The notes: a model not told the origin generated them from the letters alone. A DNA stretch of 64,000 bases from Pteria penguin (GCA_035048485.1 CM068592.1:43276133-43340132); one strand, 5' to 3'; numbered from the stretch's first letter, positions 48,381-58,759 are shown. A program made the numbers and translations.

Positions 48381-48529
48381 TAACTACAGATCTCAATTTG
48401 TTGCGCTATATGGACCTTTGTAAGTGTGTATTATTCAATATCCCTGCCTGTTATATACATGATCAGTACTTAATGGAGTTGTGCTGGGCGTAGCGTTAAC
48501 AGGATGGATGTTAGACATACTATATTTAG

Positions 48530-48760
48530 TCCAACCATGAGCTTATTCGGTAAGGTATTTGACTAGTCACCGAGATGTTCTGATGTACAGCGATGTCCTG
48601 TCCCGAATGAGTCAGTAAACTCGGAGTTCCTTTGTCACGGTAGACGTGACACATTACGAGTTCTCACTGCTTCGGATCAGCCTCTTGCTTAGATCTAAAT
48701 TTCTGTGCAATGCGTCAGAAGGATGCCGTCAGCATATAAACGTAATAAAGTAATTTGCGC
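48530..48760 (+). mobile_element. Degenerate tRNA-derived SINE (family A)
   Basis: The order GATGTCCTGTCCCGAATGAG, GTCACGGTAGACGTG, TCTCACTGCTTCGGAT, AAGGATGCCGTCAGCATATA matches the family A body. The head is eroded. Confidence 0.6.
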
Positions 48761-48787
48761 ATGGTGCAAAACAAGTATCAAATAAAG

Positions 48788-48928
48788 CAGTGGCGGATCC
48801 ATCATTTTTGAGAATGAGAGAATCGTAGATGAAAGAAGATAATTAACGGGAAAAATTTCTTCAATATTATGTTAAAATTGGAAGGAAACGGACGTCGGTC
48901 CCTCCCCCTTCTTCCAAATCCGGCACTG
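48788..48928. mobile_element. CAGTGGCGGATCC-type MITE (hAT-like)
   Basis: It begins CAGTGGCGGATCCATCATTT and ends CAAATCCGGCACTG. It is 141 bp with a diverged interior. Confidence 0.7.
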
Positions 48929-49216
48929 AATTTAATGCGATGAAATAATGTATCAGACTGATTCCTGAAGAGATTTAGATGGATGATCATACGTAAATAA
49001 TACATGCCACAAAATGGCGTCAGTGAAGACAACAAAAGTTAACGATATCACAAATCAATCGAACTTTGCATTAATTATGTATCTTGATGGGTAATGTTTA
49101 TAACACGGTAAAATGTAAACCAGATGTGTATAAGTCACGTGAAACAAGGAAGTAGCGACATTCTCGTGCGTGATGTGAACAGTCTATACTGCTCTCTGTA
49201 GATATTCGAGAAGTCT

Positions 49217-51150
49217 GACTGGGGCTGTGTGCAGGAAACCCCAGGGGCTGTGTGCAGGAAACTCCAGGGGCTGTGTGCAGGAAACTCCAAGGGCTGTGTG
49301 CAGGAAACCCCAGTGGCTGTGTGCAGGAAACTCCAGGGGCTGTGTGCAGGAAACCCCAGGGACTGTGTGCAGGAAACTCCAGGGGCCGTGTGCAGGAAAC
49401 CCCAGGAGCTGTGTGCAGGAAACTCCAGGGGCTGTGTGCAGGAAACCCCAGGAGCTGTGTGCAGGAAACTCCAGGGGCTGTGTGCAGGACACCCCAGGAG
49501 CTGTGTGCAGGAAACTCCAGGGGCTGTGTGCAGGAAACCCCAGGGGCTGTATGCAGGAAACTCTAGGGGCTGTGTGCAGGAAACCCCAGGGTCTGTGTAC
49601 AGGAAACCCAGGGGCGGTGTGCAGGAAACTCCAGGGGCTGTGTGCAGGAAACCCCAAGGGCTGTGTGCAGGAAACCCCAGGGGCTGTGTGCAGGAAACTC
49701 CAGGGGCTGTGTGCAGGAAACCCCAGCGGGTGTGCAGGAAACTCCAAGGGCTGTGTGCAGGAAAAGCCAAGGACTGTGTGCAGGAAACCCAGGGGCTGTG
49801 TGCAGGAAACCCCAGGGGCTGTGTGCAGGAAACTCCAGGGGCTGTGTGCAGGAAACTCCAAGGGCTGTGTGCAGGAAACCCGAGTGGCTGTGTGCAGGAA
49901 ACTCCAAAGGCTGTGTGCAGGAAAAGCCAAGGACTGTGTGCAGGAAACCCCAGGGGCTGTGTGTAGGAAACCCCAGGGGCTGTGTGCAGGAAACTCCAGG
50001 GGCTGTGTGCAGGAAACTCCAGGGGCTGTGTGCAGGAAACGCCAAGGGCTGTGTGCAGGAAACACCAAGGGCTGTGTGCAGGAAACTCCAGGGGCTGTAC
50101 ATGTGTGCAGGAAACTCCAGGGGCTGTGTGAGGAAACCCCAAGGGTTGTGTGCAGGAAACTCCAGGGACTGTGTGCAGGAAACTCCAAGGGCTGTGTGCA
50201 GGAAACCCCAAGGGCAGTGTGCAGGAAACCCCAGGGGCTGTGTGCAGGAAACTCCAGGGGCTGTGTGCAGGAAACCCCAGGGTCTGTGTGCAGGAAACTC
50301 CATGGGCTGTGTGCAAGAAACTCCAGGGGCTGTGTGCAGGAAACCCCAGGGGCTGTGTGCAGGAAACTCCAGGGGCTGTGTGCAGGAAACCCCAGCGGGT
50401 GTGCAGGAAACTCCAAGGGCTGTGTGCAGGAAAAACCAAGGGCTGTGTGCAGGAAACCCCAGGGGCTGTGTGCAGAAAACCCCAGGGCTGTGTGCAGGAA
50501 ACCCCAGGGGCTGTGTGCAGGAAACTTCGGGGGTTGTTTGCAGGAAACCCCAGGGGCCGTGTGCAGGAAGCTCCAAGGGTTGTGTGCAGGAAACTCCAAG
50601 TCTATGTGCAGGAAACCCCAGGGGCTGTGTGCAGGAAACTCCAGGGGTGTGTGCAGGAAACTCCAGGGGCTGTGTGCAGGAAACCCCAAGGGGCTGTGTG
50701 CAGGAAACCCCAAGGGCTGTGTATAGGAAACCCCAGCGGGTGTGCAGGAAACTCCAAGGGCTGTGTGCAGGAAAAGCCAAGGGCTATGTGCAGGAAACCC
50801 CAGGGGCTGTGTGCAGAAAACCCCAGGGCTGTGTGCAGGAAACCCCAGGGGCTGTGTGCAGGAAACTTCGGGGGTTGTTTGCAGGAATCCCCAGGGGCCG
50901 TGTGCAGGAAGCTCCAAGGGTTGTGTGCAGGAAACTCCAAGTCTATGTGCAGGAAACCCCAGGGGCTGTGTGCAGGAAACTCCAGGGGTGTGTGCAGGAA
51001 ACTCCAGGGGCTGTGTGCAGGAAACTCCAGGGGCTGTGTGCAGGAAACCCCAGGGGCTGTGTGCAGGAAACCCCAGGGACTGTGTGCAGGAAACTCCAGG
51101 GGCTGTGTGCAGGAAACTCCAAGGGCTGTGTGCAGCAAACCCCAGGGAAA
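49217..51150. repeat. Minisatellite, 23-bp unit, ~84 copies, with block duplications
   Basis: The unit is GGCTGTGTGCAGGAAACCCC plus AGG, alternating CCC and CTC variants. Longer blocks recur: the marker CCCCAGCGGGTGTGCAGG occurs near 49725, 50389 and 50729, and the block at 50389-50660 is repeated at 50729-51000 with only a few changes. A 23-bp unit rotates all frames, so six overlapping long ORFs (up to 611 codons) arise. None is a gene. The array ends about 900 bp before exon 3. Confidence 0.97.
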
Positions 51151-51154
51151 CTCC

Positions 51155-52060
51155 AACTTAATCATGAAATACTTTATGCTCCTTATTACCTATTGTACGA
51201 TTACAATGAAGAATCTTATAACGGCGTTAGTGTCAAGAGCTTAGACAGTACAACTTTTTATAGGAATTCGTTCGAACATATGGGGCTGTTAAAATTACAA
51301 ATTGAAATAATTTGTAACCAATATTTCCTAACAATCCAATATATAAATATATATATATTTGATTTAAAAATTAATTCAGTCGTGTCGAAGCTTATTGTTG
51401 TTTTTGTTGTTGTTAATCTAAATACCCAAAGGTACTATCTGGAACACCAAGTCCATTCACCAGGAAAAACATCCTAATAATTTGAATATTTCTGAAAATC
51501 CTTTCATGGAAACGTGTATTAGATGATTGGAAAAACTGCTTCGTTACTGAAAGTAACATTACTTGACTCACCTGTATGATCTGTATCATCTGTTAATTCA
51601 AGCCCTAATTCAAATAAAGCATCTCCTGTGATGAAATTAAGCAGGGCAAAATATGACAGAAAAAAATTCAATTTAAATTTCTCCTACGGAGTTATCGTTC
51701 TGAACTAGATTAATGCTCCTATCAAATCTTACATTTATCATAGTGCTTCTATTTTCTTATCATTTCTTTCAAAATCGGCAGCAATACTTACGACAAACTA
51801 AATATGAGAAATATGTACGAAAAAAAAAACGTTAAAAATAGAAACATTCTTTTTCACAAATTTTCGGCCCTTTTGCCTTTATCACGTGAACAAATCGTAA
51901 AATGTACAACTCTGAAGCAAACTCCATCATATAATTATAACGATATAATGTAAACTCGTTATATCATTAAATGAGTTTACAGATTTAAACGATAGGCTAT
52001 CTGTACTATAAATACTTTGATATTTTGTTTTGTCTGTAAAGTCACGGTTCTGATTGGTTT
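51155..52060. other. No gene; GGCC stem-loop motif near 51851
   Basis: AT-rich intronic sequence up to the exon 3 acceptor. CACAAATTTTCGGCCCTTTT followed by GCCTTTATCA (51851-51880) resembles the motif at 56265-56295. Confidence 0.5.
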
Positions 52061-52064
52061 GCAG

Positions 52065-52181
52065 GTGGTGGACATGCGTTGGGGAGTACGAGATGAGGCC
52101 ACGGATGATCACATGACCACGGCGTTATGCATGGCGGAAATAGACAACTGTCAGCGGCTCTCTATTGGACCAAATTTTGTG
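52065..52181 (+). CDS. NACHT/WD-repeat (NWD1/2-like) protein, coding exon 3
   Basis: A 117-nt, 39-codon, phase 0/0 exon between acceptor TTTGCAG (ends 52064) and donor GTG|GTAAGT (52182). It encodes VVDMRWGVRDEATDDHMTT followed by ALCMAEIDNCQRLSIGPNFV, the most conserved block of the DUF4062-like N terminus in NWD1/NWD2/TEP1 relatives: the MRWG[VI]R motif, then a Cys-containing helix and the SIGPNFV strand. It joins exactly to the GLEFQ end of exon 2. The preceding intron is about 21.6 kb and filled with minisatellites. In this family the next residues should resemble V/L-L-G-x-K-Y-G-Y-R. I found no such exon in the remaining 11.8 kb, so the following intron is probably also long. Vertebrate relatives have roles in signalling and neural or androgen-receptor contexts, and invertebrate STAND proteins are often linked to immunity; the role here is inference only. 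Confidence 0.9.
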
Positions 52182-52234
52182 GTAAGTAGCATCCTCATAT
52201 CTTAAGGATAATCTGTTTTAAATAGTCAGATATT

Positions 52235-52495
52235 CATAGTTTCTCCACCACTGACCACCAGATACTCCTACTTTCTCCACCACTGAACACCGGGTACTCC
52301 GGCTCCCCCCTATAAACACCAGGTACTCCTACTTCCTCCACCACTGACCACCGGGTATTCTGGCTTCCTCCTAACTAACCACCAGGTACGCCTACTTCCT
52401 CCACCACTGAACACCGGGTACTCTTGCTTTCTTCCCACTAACCACCGGATATATCCTCCACCACTGAACACCGGGTACTCTGGCTTCCTCCTAGC
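52235..52495. repeat. Short tandem array, ~39-bp unit, ~6-7 copies
   Basis: The unit reads CTCCACCACTGACCACCGGG, TACTCCTACTTCCTC with variants (TCTGGCTTCCTCCTAACTAA). It sits just downstream of the exon 3 donor. Confidence 0.85.
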
Positions 52496-52677
52496 CGCAA
52501 GTAGTGGCCCTGTATGAATGATAGGACTACAATTCCTTGCGTAAACTTGTTATTTTGGTAAATAGAATGGCCGGTACGATTCTACGCATTTCGGCATCAA
52601 ATCGAGCAAATATCTAATATATGTATACATTAAGCAAACAATCGGCAATAATACACACACATTTGTTTCCAAACCAG

Positions 52678-52804
52678 TGTCAAATTTGCAGGTTTGTTTA
52701 TATGTAGTCTGAATCATCACCACGTTTGCGTAATTGCATCTCGGTAGCAGAATCAAACATGTGGATGATTCGGACTACATATAAACAAACCGGCAAATTT
52801 GACA
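52678..52804. mobile_element. Palindromic MITE-like element, ~40-bp arms
   Basis: TGTCAAATTTGCAGGTTTGT through TGAATCATC is mirrored by GATGATTCGGACTAC through CAAATTTGACA around a ~45-nt centre. It is non-coding. Confidence 0.8.
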
Positions 52805-54360
52805 AAGATAGGGAAAAAATGTGTTTAAAGCCTTCAGACGATTGCTTGCGACTAGCTTCCTCCACGAGGAATCAGTAGTCGCCTCGCCTCACCTCAATAT
52901 AAATCGTATCATCCTCGTTAGAGCTGAAAAACAAATAAACAAATAAGCGTTTAACCAATGCCATGTATGATTTCTCTTCAAATGCGAAGCATAAAGGTGT
53001 TTTGTAAATAGGTGCTTATTGCAAGCCATTCGTGTGCCCATCGACGAGATAGTACTTTTTGTATCTCCATCAAGTATAATTGATATTGACTCACTGTGTC
53101 ATACATTGACAATAGCAATGCTAAACAGTTAATGTGTACTGTGGGGTAGATGAAATGCATAATGAAATCGTATCAATACTGGGTATTATAAGAACAAATG
53201 CATAATGGGGTACACCATGTGTGTAATATGTGCATGTGTGTAATCATAAATGCTTAGCACTGAAAAGCACAGAGAAGTACTCACTTAAATTGTCGCAATG
53301 CATTGTGGTTAATGATCTATGTATTAGTCAATAGGAGTGATGTAAGATACAATGCATCAGTGTTTCTAGGCCAGGGGGTGTGAACTAATGAAATAGAGCT
53401 CAGATAATATAGTTCAACCGTTGTATTTAGAGCATTTCCTACTGCACGTGGAATTTTGTGACTGTGATACTTTTGTAAGCCGACAATCGTCTCATGTATA
53501 CTGTGTTGAAATATTTTTGTGTCATATATTTGCCATTCACGGCACCCAGTAAGACAGGAGACGCTTTCTTCCCCCTTCAGTGGGTACCTACTTTAATCTC
53601 AACACTTCTATGGGGGATGTCTTTTGCCAGATACCGGTATGGCATTTTATTTATTCATTAAATTATTCAATACATAAACAGTAAACGCCATTTTTCTCTC
53701 TAAACGTCTAGTGAAAAACCACCAATCGACAGTACAACATATCTGAAATGAAAAGAAACACTAAGTACACATACTTTTTCTTTGAGTTAGAGTTAACCCT
53801 AACCGTAACCTGACTGAGTGACAAAGGCTCGAATGATCCAACAAACTTCATGATAACTAAATATGCCTCATACCATATTAACTGACCAATGATATAACGG
53901 TATTTGAATGTTACTTGTGAAAGTAACTTGTGCTATATGAATGTGGCACTGACAACAACTCGTATCATAGTGAATAGGATAAAAATATGTAGATGATGCA
54001 TTTTGGGATATATGAACAGCATTAAGGGACATGACGATGATTTCACGTTTCGTTACCCTTATCTCTCGTCATGCCAGCGCGGTATCTCCACGCGGACGCT
54101 CTGATTATAGGAAATCAATGTAAATGCTGAACGATTTCGTTTTTATTGCAAAGGAACATCACATTTCTGATAAATGTGTTATTTACATAGCTGTTTTGAA
54201 TACCATATTGATCAAGATCTGAAAATTTATTGGAAGAATGAAATTACTGAATGAAGTGTAGAATTTCATACCGGGTAATGATGTCAGCCGACACCCGTGA
54301 CGTCATGATATATCTCGTCTCTCTGCTGTATCCTACTTTATAGATGTATTCAAGTTTTAC
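52805..54360. other. 1.5 kb with no recognised gene
   Basis: Downstream of exon 3. Unique AT-rich sequence. No exon resembling the next NWD segment was found. Confidence 0.5.
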
Positions 54361-54369
54361 CCTAAAAAG

Positions 54370-54515
54370 GTATGTTCAGTGAACTTCACTGGGTCAAAGC
54401 TCTCTCTAACAGTTCTAGTGATTAAGCTGATACTTATATCTTTATGAAAAGTAGGTCAAAGGTCAAGGTTAAAGTCTCTAAGCTTCATATTTTGGTACCA
54501 TTGTAAAATTCTTGT
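54370..54515 (-). mobile_element. Inverse remnant of the TIR element, giving rise to a minisatellite
   Basis: On the minus strand it shows the CTTTGACC/TTGACCTTTGACCTAC block, ACTTTAACC and TGGTACCAAAATATG, as in the copies at 44300 and 61700. It runs without a break into the 35-bp array. Confidence 0.65.
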
Positions 54516-55560
54516 CACAAGGAATGCGTGCATAATGATGACAAACTTGTCACAGTGACTATGTACGTAATAATGACAGACACGTGGAATTTGTGCATAA
54601 TGATGACAAGCTTGTCACGAAGAATGTATACATAATGATGACAACCTTGTCACTGTGACTATGTGCATAATGATGACAAGCTTGTCACAAGGAATGTATA
54701 CATAATCATGACAATCTTGTCACAAGGAATGTATACATAATCATGACAAGCTTGTCACAAGGAATGTATACATAATGATGACAATCTTGTCACAAGGAAT
54801 GTATACATAATCATGACAATCTTGTCCAGAGGAATGTATACATAATCATGACAATCTTGTCCAGAGGAATGTATACATAATCATGACAATCTTGTCCAGA
54901 GGAATGTATACATAATCATGACAAGCTTGTCACAAGGAATGTATACATAATGATGACAAGCTTGTCAAGGGGAATGTGTACATAATGTTGACAACATAGC
55001 ATGAGAAATATGTCCATAACAATGACAATCTTATCACAAGAAATGTGTACATGATGACAGTCTTGTCACAGTTAATGTGTACATAATGATGACAATCTTG
55101 TCAAAAGAAATGTGTACATAATGATGATAAGCCGTTGTGGCTCAGTAGAAAAGGTGCTCGGCTCGTGACCGAGAGTTTCCGGGTTCGACTCCCACCCCGG
55201 GAGCACGGTGTTCTGTCTTTCGGATGAGACAGTAAAAACCGAGGTCCCGTGTCACAGTGGACGTGGCACGTAAAAATCCCTCACTGCTTTGATTGGTCCG
55301 TTGCAAAAGTCTAAATTTCACCATATACGTGAAATAATCGTGAAGTGACGTAAAATAATATTCAATCAAGCAATCAATACATACAGAATGATGACAATCT
55401 TCTCCAAGGAGTGTATACATAACAATGACAATCTTGTCACAAGGAATGTATACATAAAATGACAATCTTGTCACAAGGAATATGTGCATAATGATGACAA
55501 GCTTGTCACATGGAATGTATACATAATGATGGCAATCTTGGCACACGGAATGTGTACATG
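54505..55560. repeat. Minisatellite, ~35-bp unit, split by a SINE
   Basis: The unit is CACAAGGAATGTATACATAA followed by TGATGACAATCTTGT, about 23 copies including those after the SINE at 55128-55381. A block of four units reads GTCCAGAGGAATG where others read GTCACAAGG. Confidence 0.95.
55128..55381 (+). mobile_element. tRNA-derived SINE (family A, head type 2)
   Basis: The head AAGCCGTTGTGGCTCAGTAG, GTGCTCGGCTCGTGACCGAG, GGGTTCGACTCCCACCCCGG differs from head type 1, but the body (CTGTCTTTCGGATGAGACAG on) is the same. It is flanked by TACATAATGATGA (55115-55127) and TACAGAATGATGA (55382-55394), a target duplication with one change, inside the 35-bp minisatellite. Confidence 0.85.
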
Positions 55561-55652
55561 ATGATGAAATAATGATGAATATAGTCCGTCAAAGAACCAA
55601 CTATATCAAATAGACCATTGGATTTGTCAACAGAAAGATTGTGCTGAGTATC

Positions 55653-56239
55653 ATGGATTTGTTCAAGAATTGCATTGGAACCATCTTATACAAGGTGAAA
55701 GAACCATTAAAGGGTTGCGCACCCTTACAGATTTTACCCATACCAGATTCTAGTAGCGCTTTTACAACAAATACACAAACTTCTTTACGACGTCAGAACT
55801 TACATGGTTCAGTCATGACCAAATCACATGTAGGAATCGGAGCAATGATCTGATCTGCTACTAAACTCTCAGAATTGGGCAGGAAAAATCGTTTTTATAC
55901 TACAACAATTTTGCACTTTAAATTAAGGTTATTTTGGGTAAAATTTGTTAAAGGGACGTGTTGGCTTTTAATTCGCAGACATCAGGTTTGGCAATAATGA
56001 CTAAGGAGGCATTCCCCTCCAGCCATATTACACTAGTAGAAAAACATAATCTGGATAGCAATACAGAGCTTTTCAAATATATTCTGGACTCTTTGAAACT
56101 GGGAGACAAGTACATTCTTCCGGAAGGTCTTATCACACTTAGAATGATCTATGTGGAGGCAGAAGGTTTGGAACTGCGAGAACTCGAAGAATTGTTGGAA
56201 AGGAATGTGATGAATTTCCTGAAAGGAATAAGTAAATAA
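55653..56239 (+). CDS. Unrecognised two-exon candidate gene or element ORF
   Basis: I do not recognise this protein. An open stretch at 55979-56239 encodes about 86 residues ending KGISK-stop. It starts straight after a good acceptor (TTTTAATTCGCAG) and contains charged, helical-looking segments (YILDSLKLGDKYILPEGL, then ELRELEELLE). A short upstream ORF beginning ATG at 55653 (MDLFKNCIGTILYK) ends at AAG|GTGAAA. Splicing this to 55979 removes 284 nt and keeps the frame, though the donor is mediocre. AATAAA overlaps the stop region at ~56234, fitting a 3' end. Alternatively only the second part is real, beginning at the internal Met of IMTKEAF, or the whole is a fragment of a mobile element: a GGCC stem-loop just downstream (56264-56297) recurs at 51851. 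The amino-acid composition looks protein-like, unlike the neighbouring array ORFs. Confidence 0.3.
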
Positions 56240-56263
56240 AGAACTAAAAGAAATAACACAAAC

Positions 56264-56297
56264 ACTCTATGCCGCAAATTTTTGGCCTCCTGGCCTT
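56264..56297 (-). other. GGCC stem-loop motif, degenerate hammerhead-like
   Basis: On the minus strand: TTGATAAAGGCCAGGAGGCC followed by AAAAATTTGC. The arrangement (TGATAA, GGCC/GGCC stem, A-rich strand) resembles the core of retroelement hammerhead ribozymes, but key core bases differ. A second copy lies at 51851-51885. Confidence 0.25.
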
Positions 56298-56344
56298 TAT
56301 CAACCAATAGTTAGAATAGTACAGAAGAACTATGTAACATCCAT

Positions 56345-58350
56345 CTTTACATTTCTAATATAAACCATGTGACATGAACACTTACTAGTCTTATTAGTCT
56401 TACCATGTGACAGGAACCCTTACTAGTCTTGCCATGTGACATGAACACTTACTAGTCTTAGTTGTCTTACCATATGACATGAATTCTGACTAGTATAAGT
56501 AGTCTTACCATGTGACATGAACACTTACTAGTCTTAGTGGTCTTACCAAGTGACATGAACACTTACTTGCCTTGGTAGTCTTACCATTTGACATGAACTC
56601 TTACTAGTCTTAGTAGTCTTACCATGTGACATGAACACTTACTAGTCTTAGTTGTCTTACCATGTGACATGAACACTTACTAGTCTTATTAGTCTTACCA
56701 TGTGACAGGAACCCTTACTAGTCTTAGTTGTCTTACCATGTGAAATGAACACTTACTAGTCTTAGTTGTCTTACCATATGACATGAATTCTGACTAGTAT
56801 AAGTAGTCTTACCATGTGACATGAACACTTACTAGTCTTAGTAGTCTTACCAAGTGACGTGAACACTTACTTGTCTTAGTAGTCTTACCATTTGACATGA
56901 ACTCTTACTAGTCTTAGTAGTCTTACCATGTGACATGAACACTTACTAGTCTTAGTTGTCTTACCATGTGACATGAACACTTACTAGTCTTAGTAGTCTT
57001 ACCATGTGACATGAACACTTACTAGTCTTAGTAGTCTTACCATTTGACATGAACACTTACTAGTCTTAGTAGTCTTACCATGTGGCAGGAACCCTTACTA
57101 GTCTTAGTAGTCTTACCAAGTGACATGAACACTTACTAGTCTTAGTAGTCTTACCATTTGACATGAACACTTACTAGTCTTAGTAGTCTTACCAAGTGAC
57201 ATGATCACTTACTAGTCTTAGTTGTCTTATCATTTGACATGAACTCTTATTAGTCTTAGTAGTCTTACCATTTGACATGAACACTTACTAGTCTTAGTAG
57301 TCTTACCATGTGACATGAACACTTGCTAGTCTTAGTAGTCTTACCATGTGACATGAACACTTACTAGTCTTAGTAGTCTTACCATTTGACATGAACACTT
57401 ACTAGTCTTAGTAGTCTTACCAAGTGACATGATCACTTACTAGTCTTAGTTGTCTTATCATTTGACATGAACTCTTATTAGTCTTAGTAGTCTTACCATG
57501 TGACATGAACACTTACTAGTCTTAGTTGTCTTACCATGTGACATGAACACTTACTAGTCTTATTAGTCTTACCATGTGACAGGAACCCTTACTAGTCTTA
57601 GTAGTCTTACCATTTGACATGAACACTTACTAGTCTTAGTAGTCTTACCATTTGACATGAACACTTACTAGTCTTAGTAGTCTTACCATGTGACATGAAC
57701 ACTTACTAGTCTTAGTAGTCTTACCAAGTGACATGAACACTTACTAGTCTTAGTAGTCTTACCATTTGACATGAACACTTACTAGTCTTAGTAGTCTTAC
57801 CATGTGGCAGGAACCCTTACTAGTCTTAGTAGTCTTACCAAGTGACATGAACACTTACTAGTGTTATTAGTCTTACCATGTGACATGAACACTTACTAGT
57901 CTTAGTAGTCTCACCATGTGACATGAACACTTGCTAGTCTTAGTAGTCTTACCATTTGACATGAACACTTACTAGTCTTAGTAGTCTCACCATGTGACAT
58001 GAACACTTGCTAGTCTTAGTAGTCTTACCATTTGACATGAACACTTACTAGTCTTAGTAGTCTTACCATGTGACATGAACACTTACTAGTCTTAGTAGTC
58101 TTACCATTTGACATGAACACTTACTAGTCTTAGTAGTCTTACCAAGTGACATGAACACTTACTAGTCTTAGTTGTCTTATCATTTGACATGAACTCTTAT
58201 TAGTCTTAGTAGTCTTACCATGTGACATGAACACTTACTAGTCTTAGTTGTCTTACCATGTGACATGTGCTCTTACTAGTCATAGTAGTCTTACTATGTG
58301 ACATGAACTATTACTAGTCTTAGTAGTTTTACCATGTGACAGGAACTCTT
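56345..58350. repeat. Minisatellite, 38-bp unit, ~52 copies
   Basis: The unit is GTGACATGAACACTTACTAG followed by TCTTAGTAGTCTTACCAT. Variant units recur at multiples of the period: CAAGTGACATGATCACTTAC is at 57193 and again 228 bp (six units) later at 57421, with a near-copy at ~58143. This shows block duplication. Confidence 0.96.
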
Positions 58351-58574
58351 TTCATAATTGTCAAAATTTTTATGATATGCATATCATTTAAGGTATTTAT
58401 TTTCATAGTATAGTTATTATGGTATTGTCATACTTTACATTGTAAGTGATTGGGGACAAATGAATTTAAGGGAGGGAATACTGTTCGTGAAATTAGACAT
58501 TCCATAACGTGGAAAGTTTGACAGTTTGCCGAAGACGGAAGGATGTTCACGTTCACAGAAGTTCAAATTATCAG

Positions 58575-58744
58575 TTAGTTAGTTGATTGGTGTTTTACTT
58601 AGCTTTCAACAATTTTTCAGTTACATAGCGACATGGAAACAGGAGGTAACCAACCTCTTAAACATAGTGGCGCAATCCGGGGATCGAGCCCGGATCTTCC
58701 ACACCGCAAGCCAAGCGCTTAACCACTACACCAAGCCTGCCCCT
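58575..58744 (-). mobile_element. tRNA-derived SINE (family B), full length, minus strand
   Basis: Read on the minus strand from 58744: AGGGGCAGGCTTGGTGTAGT-GGTTAAGCGCTTGGC (box A), GGGCTCGATCCCCGG (box B), GCGCCACTATGTTTAAGAGG, the body and AATTGTTGAAAG, ending in AATCAACTAACTAACT. CAAATTATCAG (58564-58574) and CAGATTATCAG (58745-58755) form an 11-bp target duplication with one change. The ORF across it is an artefact. Confidence 0.85.
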
Positions 58745-58759
58745 CAGATTATCAGAGAT

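Larger units (their letters stand above)
30490..52064 (+). other. Intron 2 of the NWD-like gene (~21.6 kb)
   Basis: GTAAGT...TTTGCAG intron. It contains seven long tandem arrays (31.2-33.1, 33.1-34.1, 35.9-36.7, 38.3-39.0, 39.5-40.1, 41.6-42.8 and 49.2-51.2 kb), three CAGTGGCGG-type elements, a TIR element, a degraded hAT-like element with a zinc-finger ORF, and several SINEs. The remaining stretches (34100-35770, 36660-37490, 40070-40860, 42900-43880 and 45520-48240) are AT-rich with no supported gene. Spanning this intron depends on exons 2 and 3 belonging together, which their in-frame, family-consistent junction supports. Confidence 0.8.

Noticed and set aside
49642..51477. 611-codon plus-strand ORF and five other long overlapping ORFs
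   Set aside because: All lie in the 23-bp array. Several frames on both strands are open at once because the unit lacks stops, and no unique coding sequence flanks them.
53790..53815. Telomere-like TTAACCCTAACCGTAACC
   Set aside because: Only two or three imperfect motifs, with no tandem TTAGGG array.
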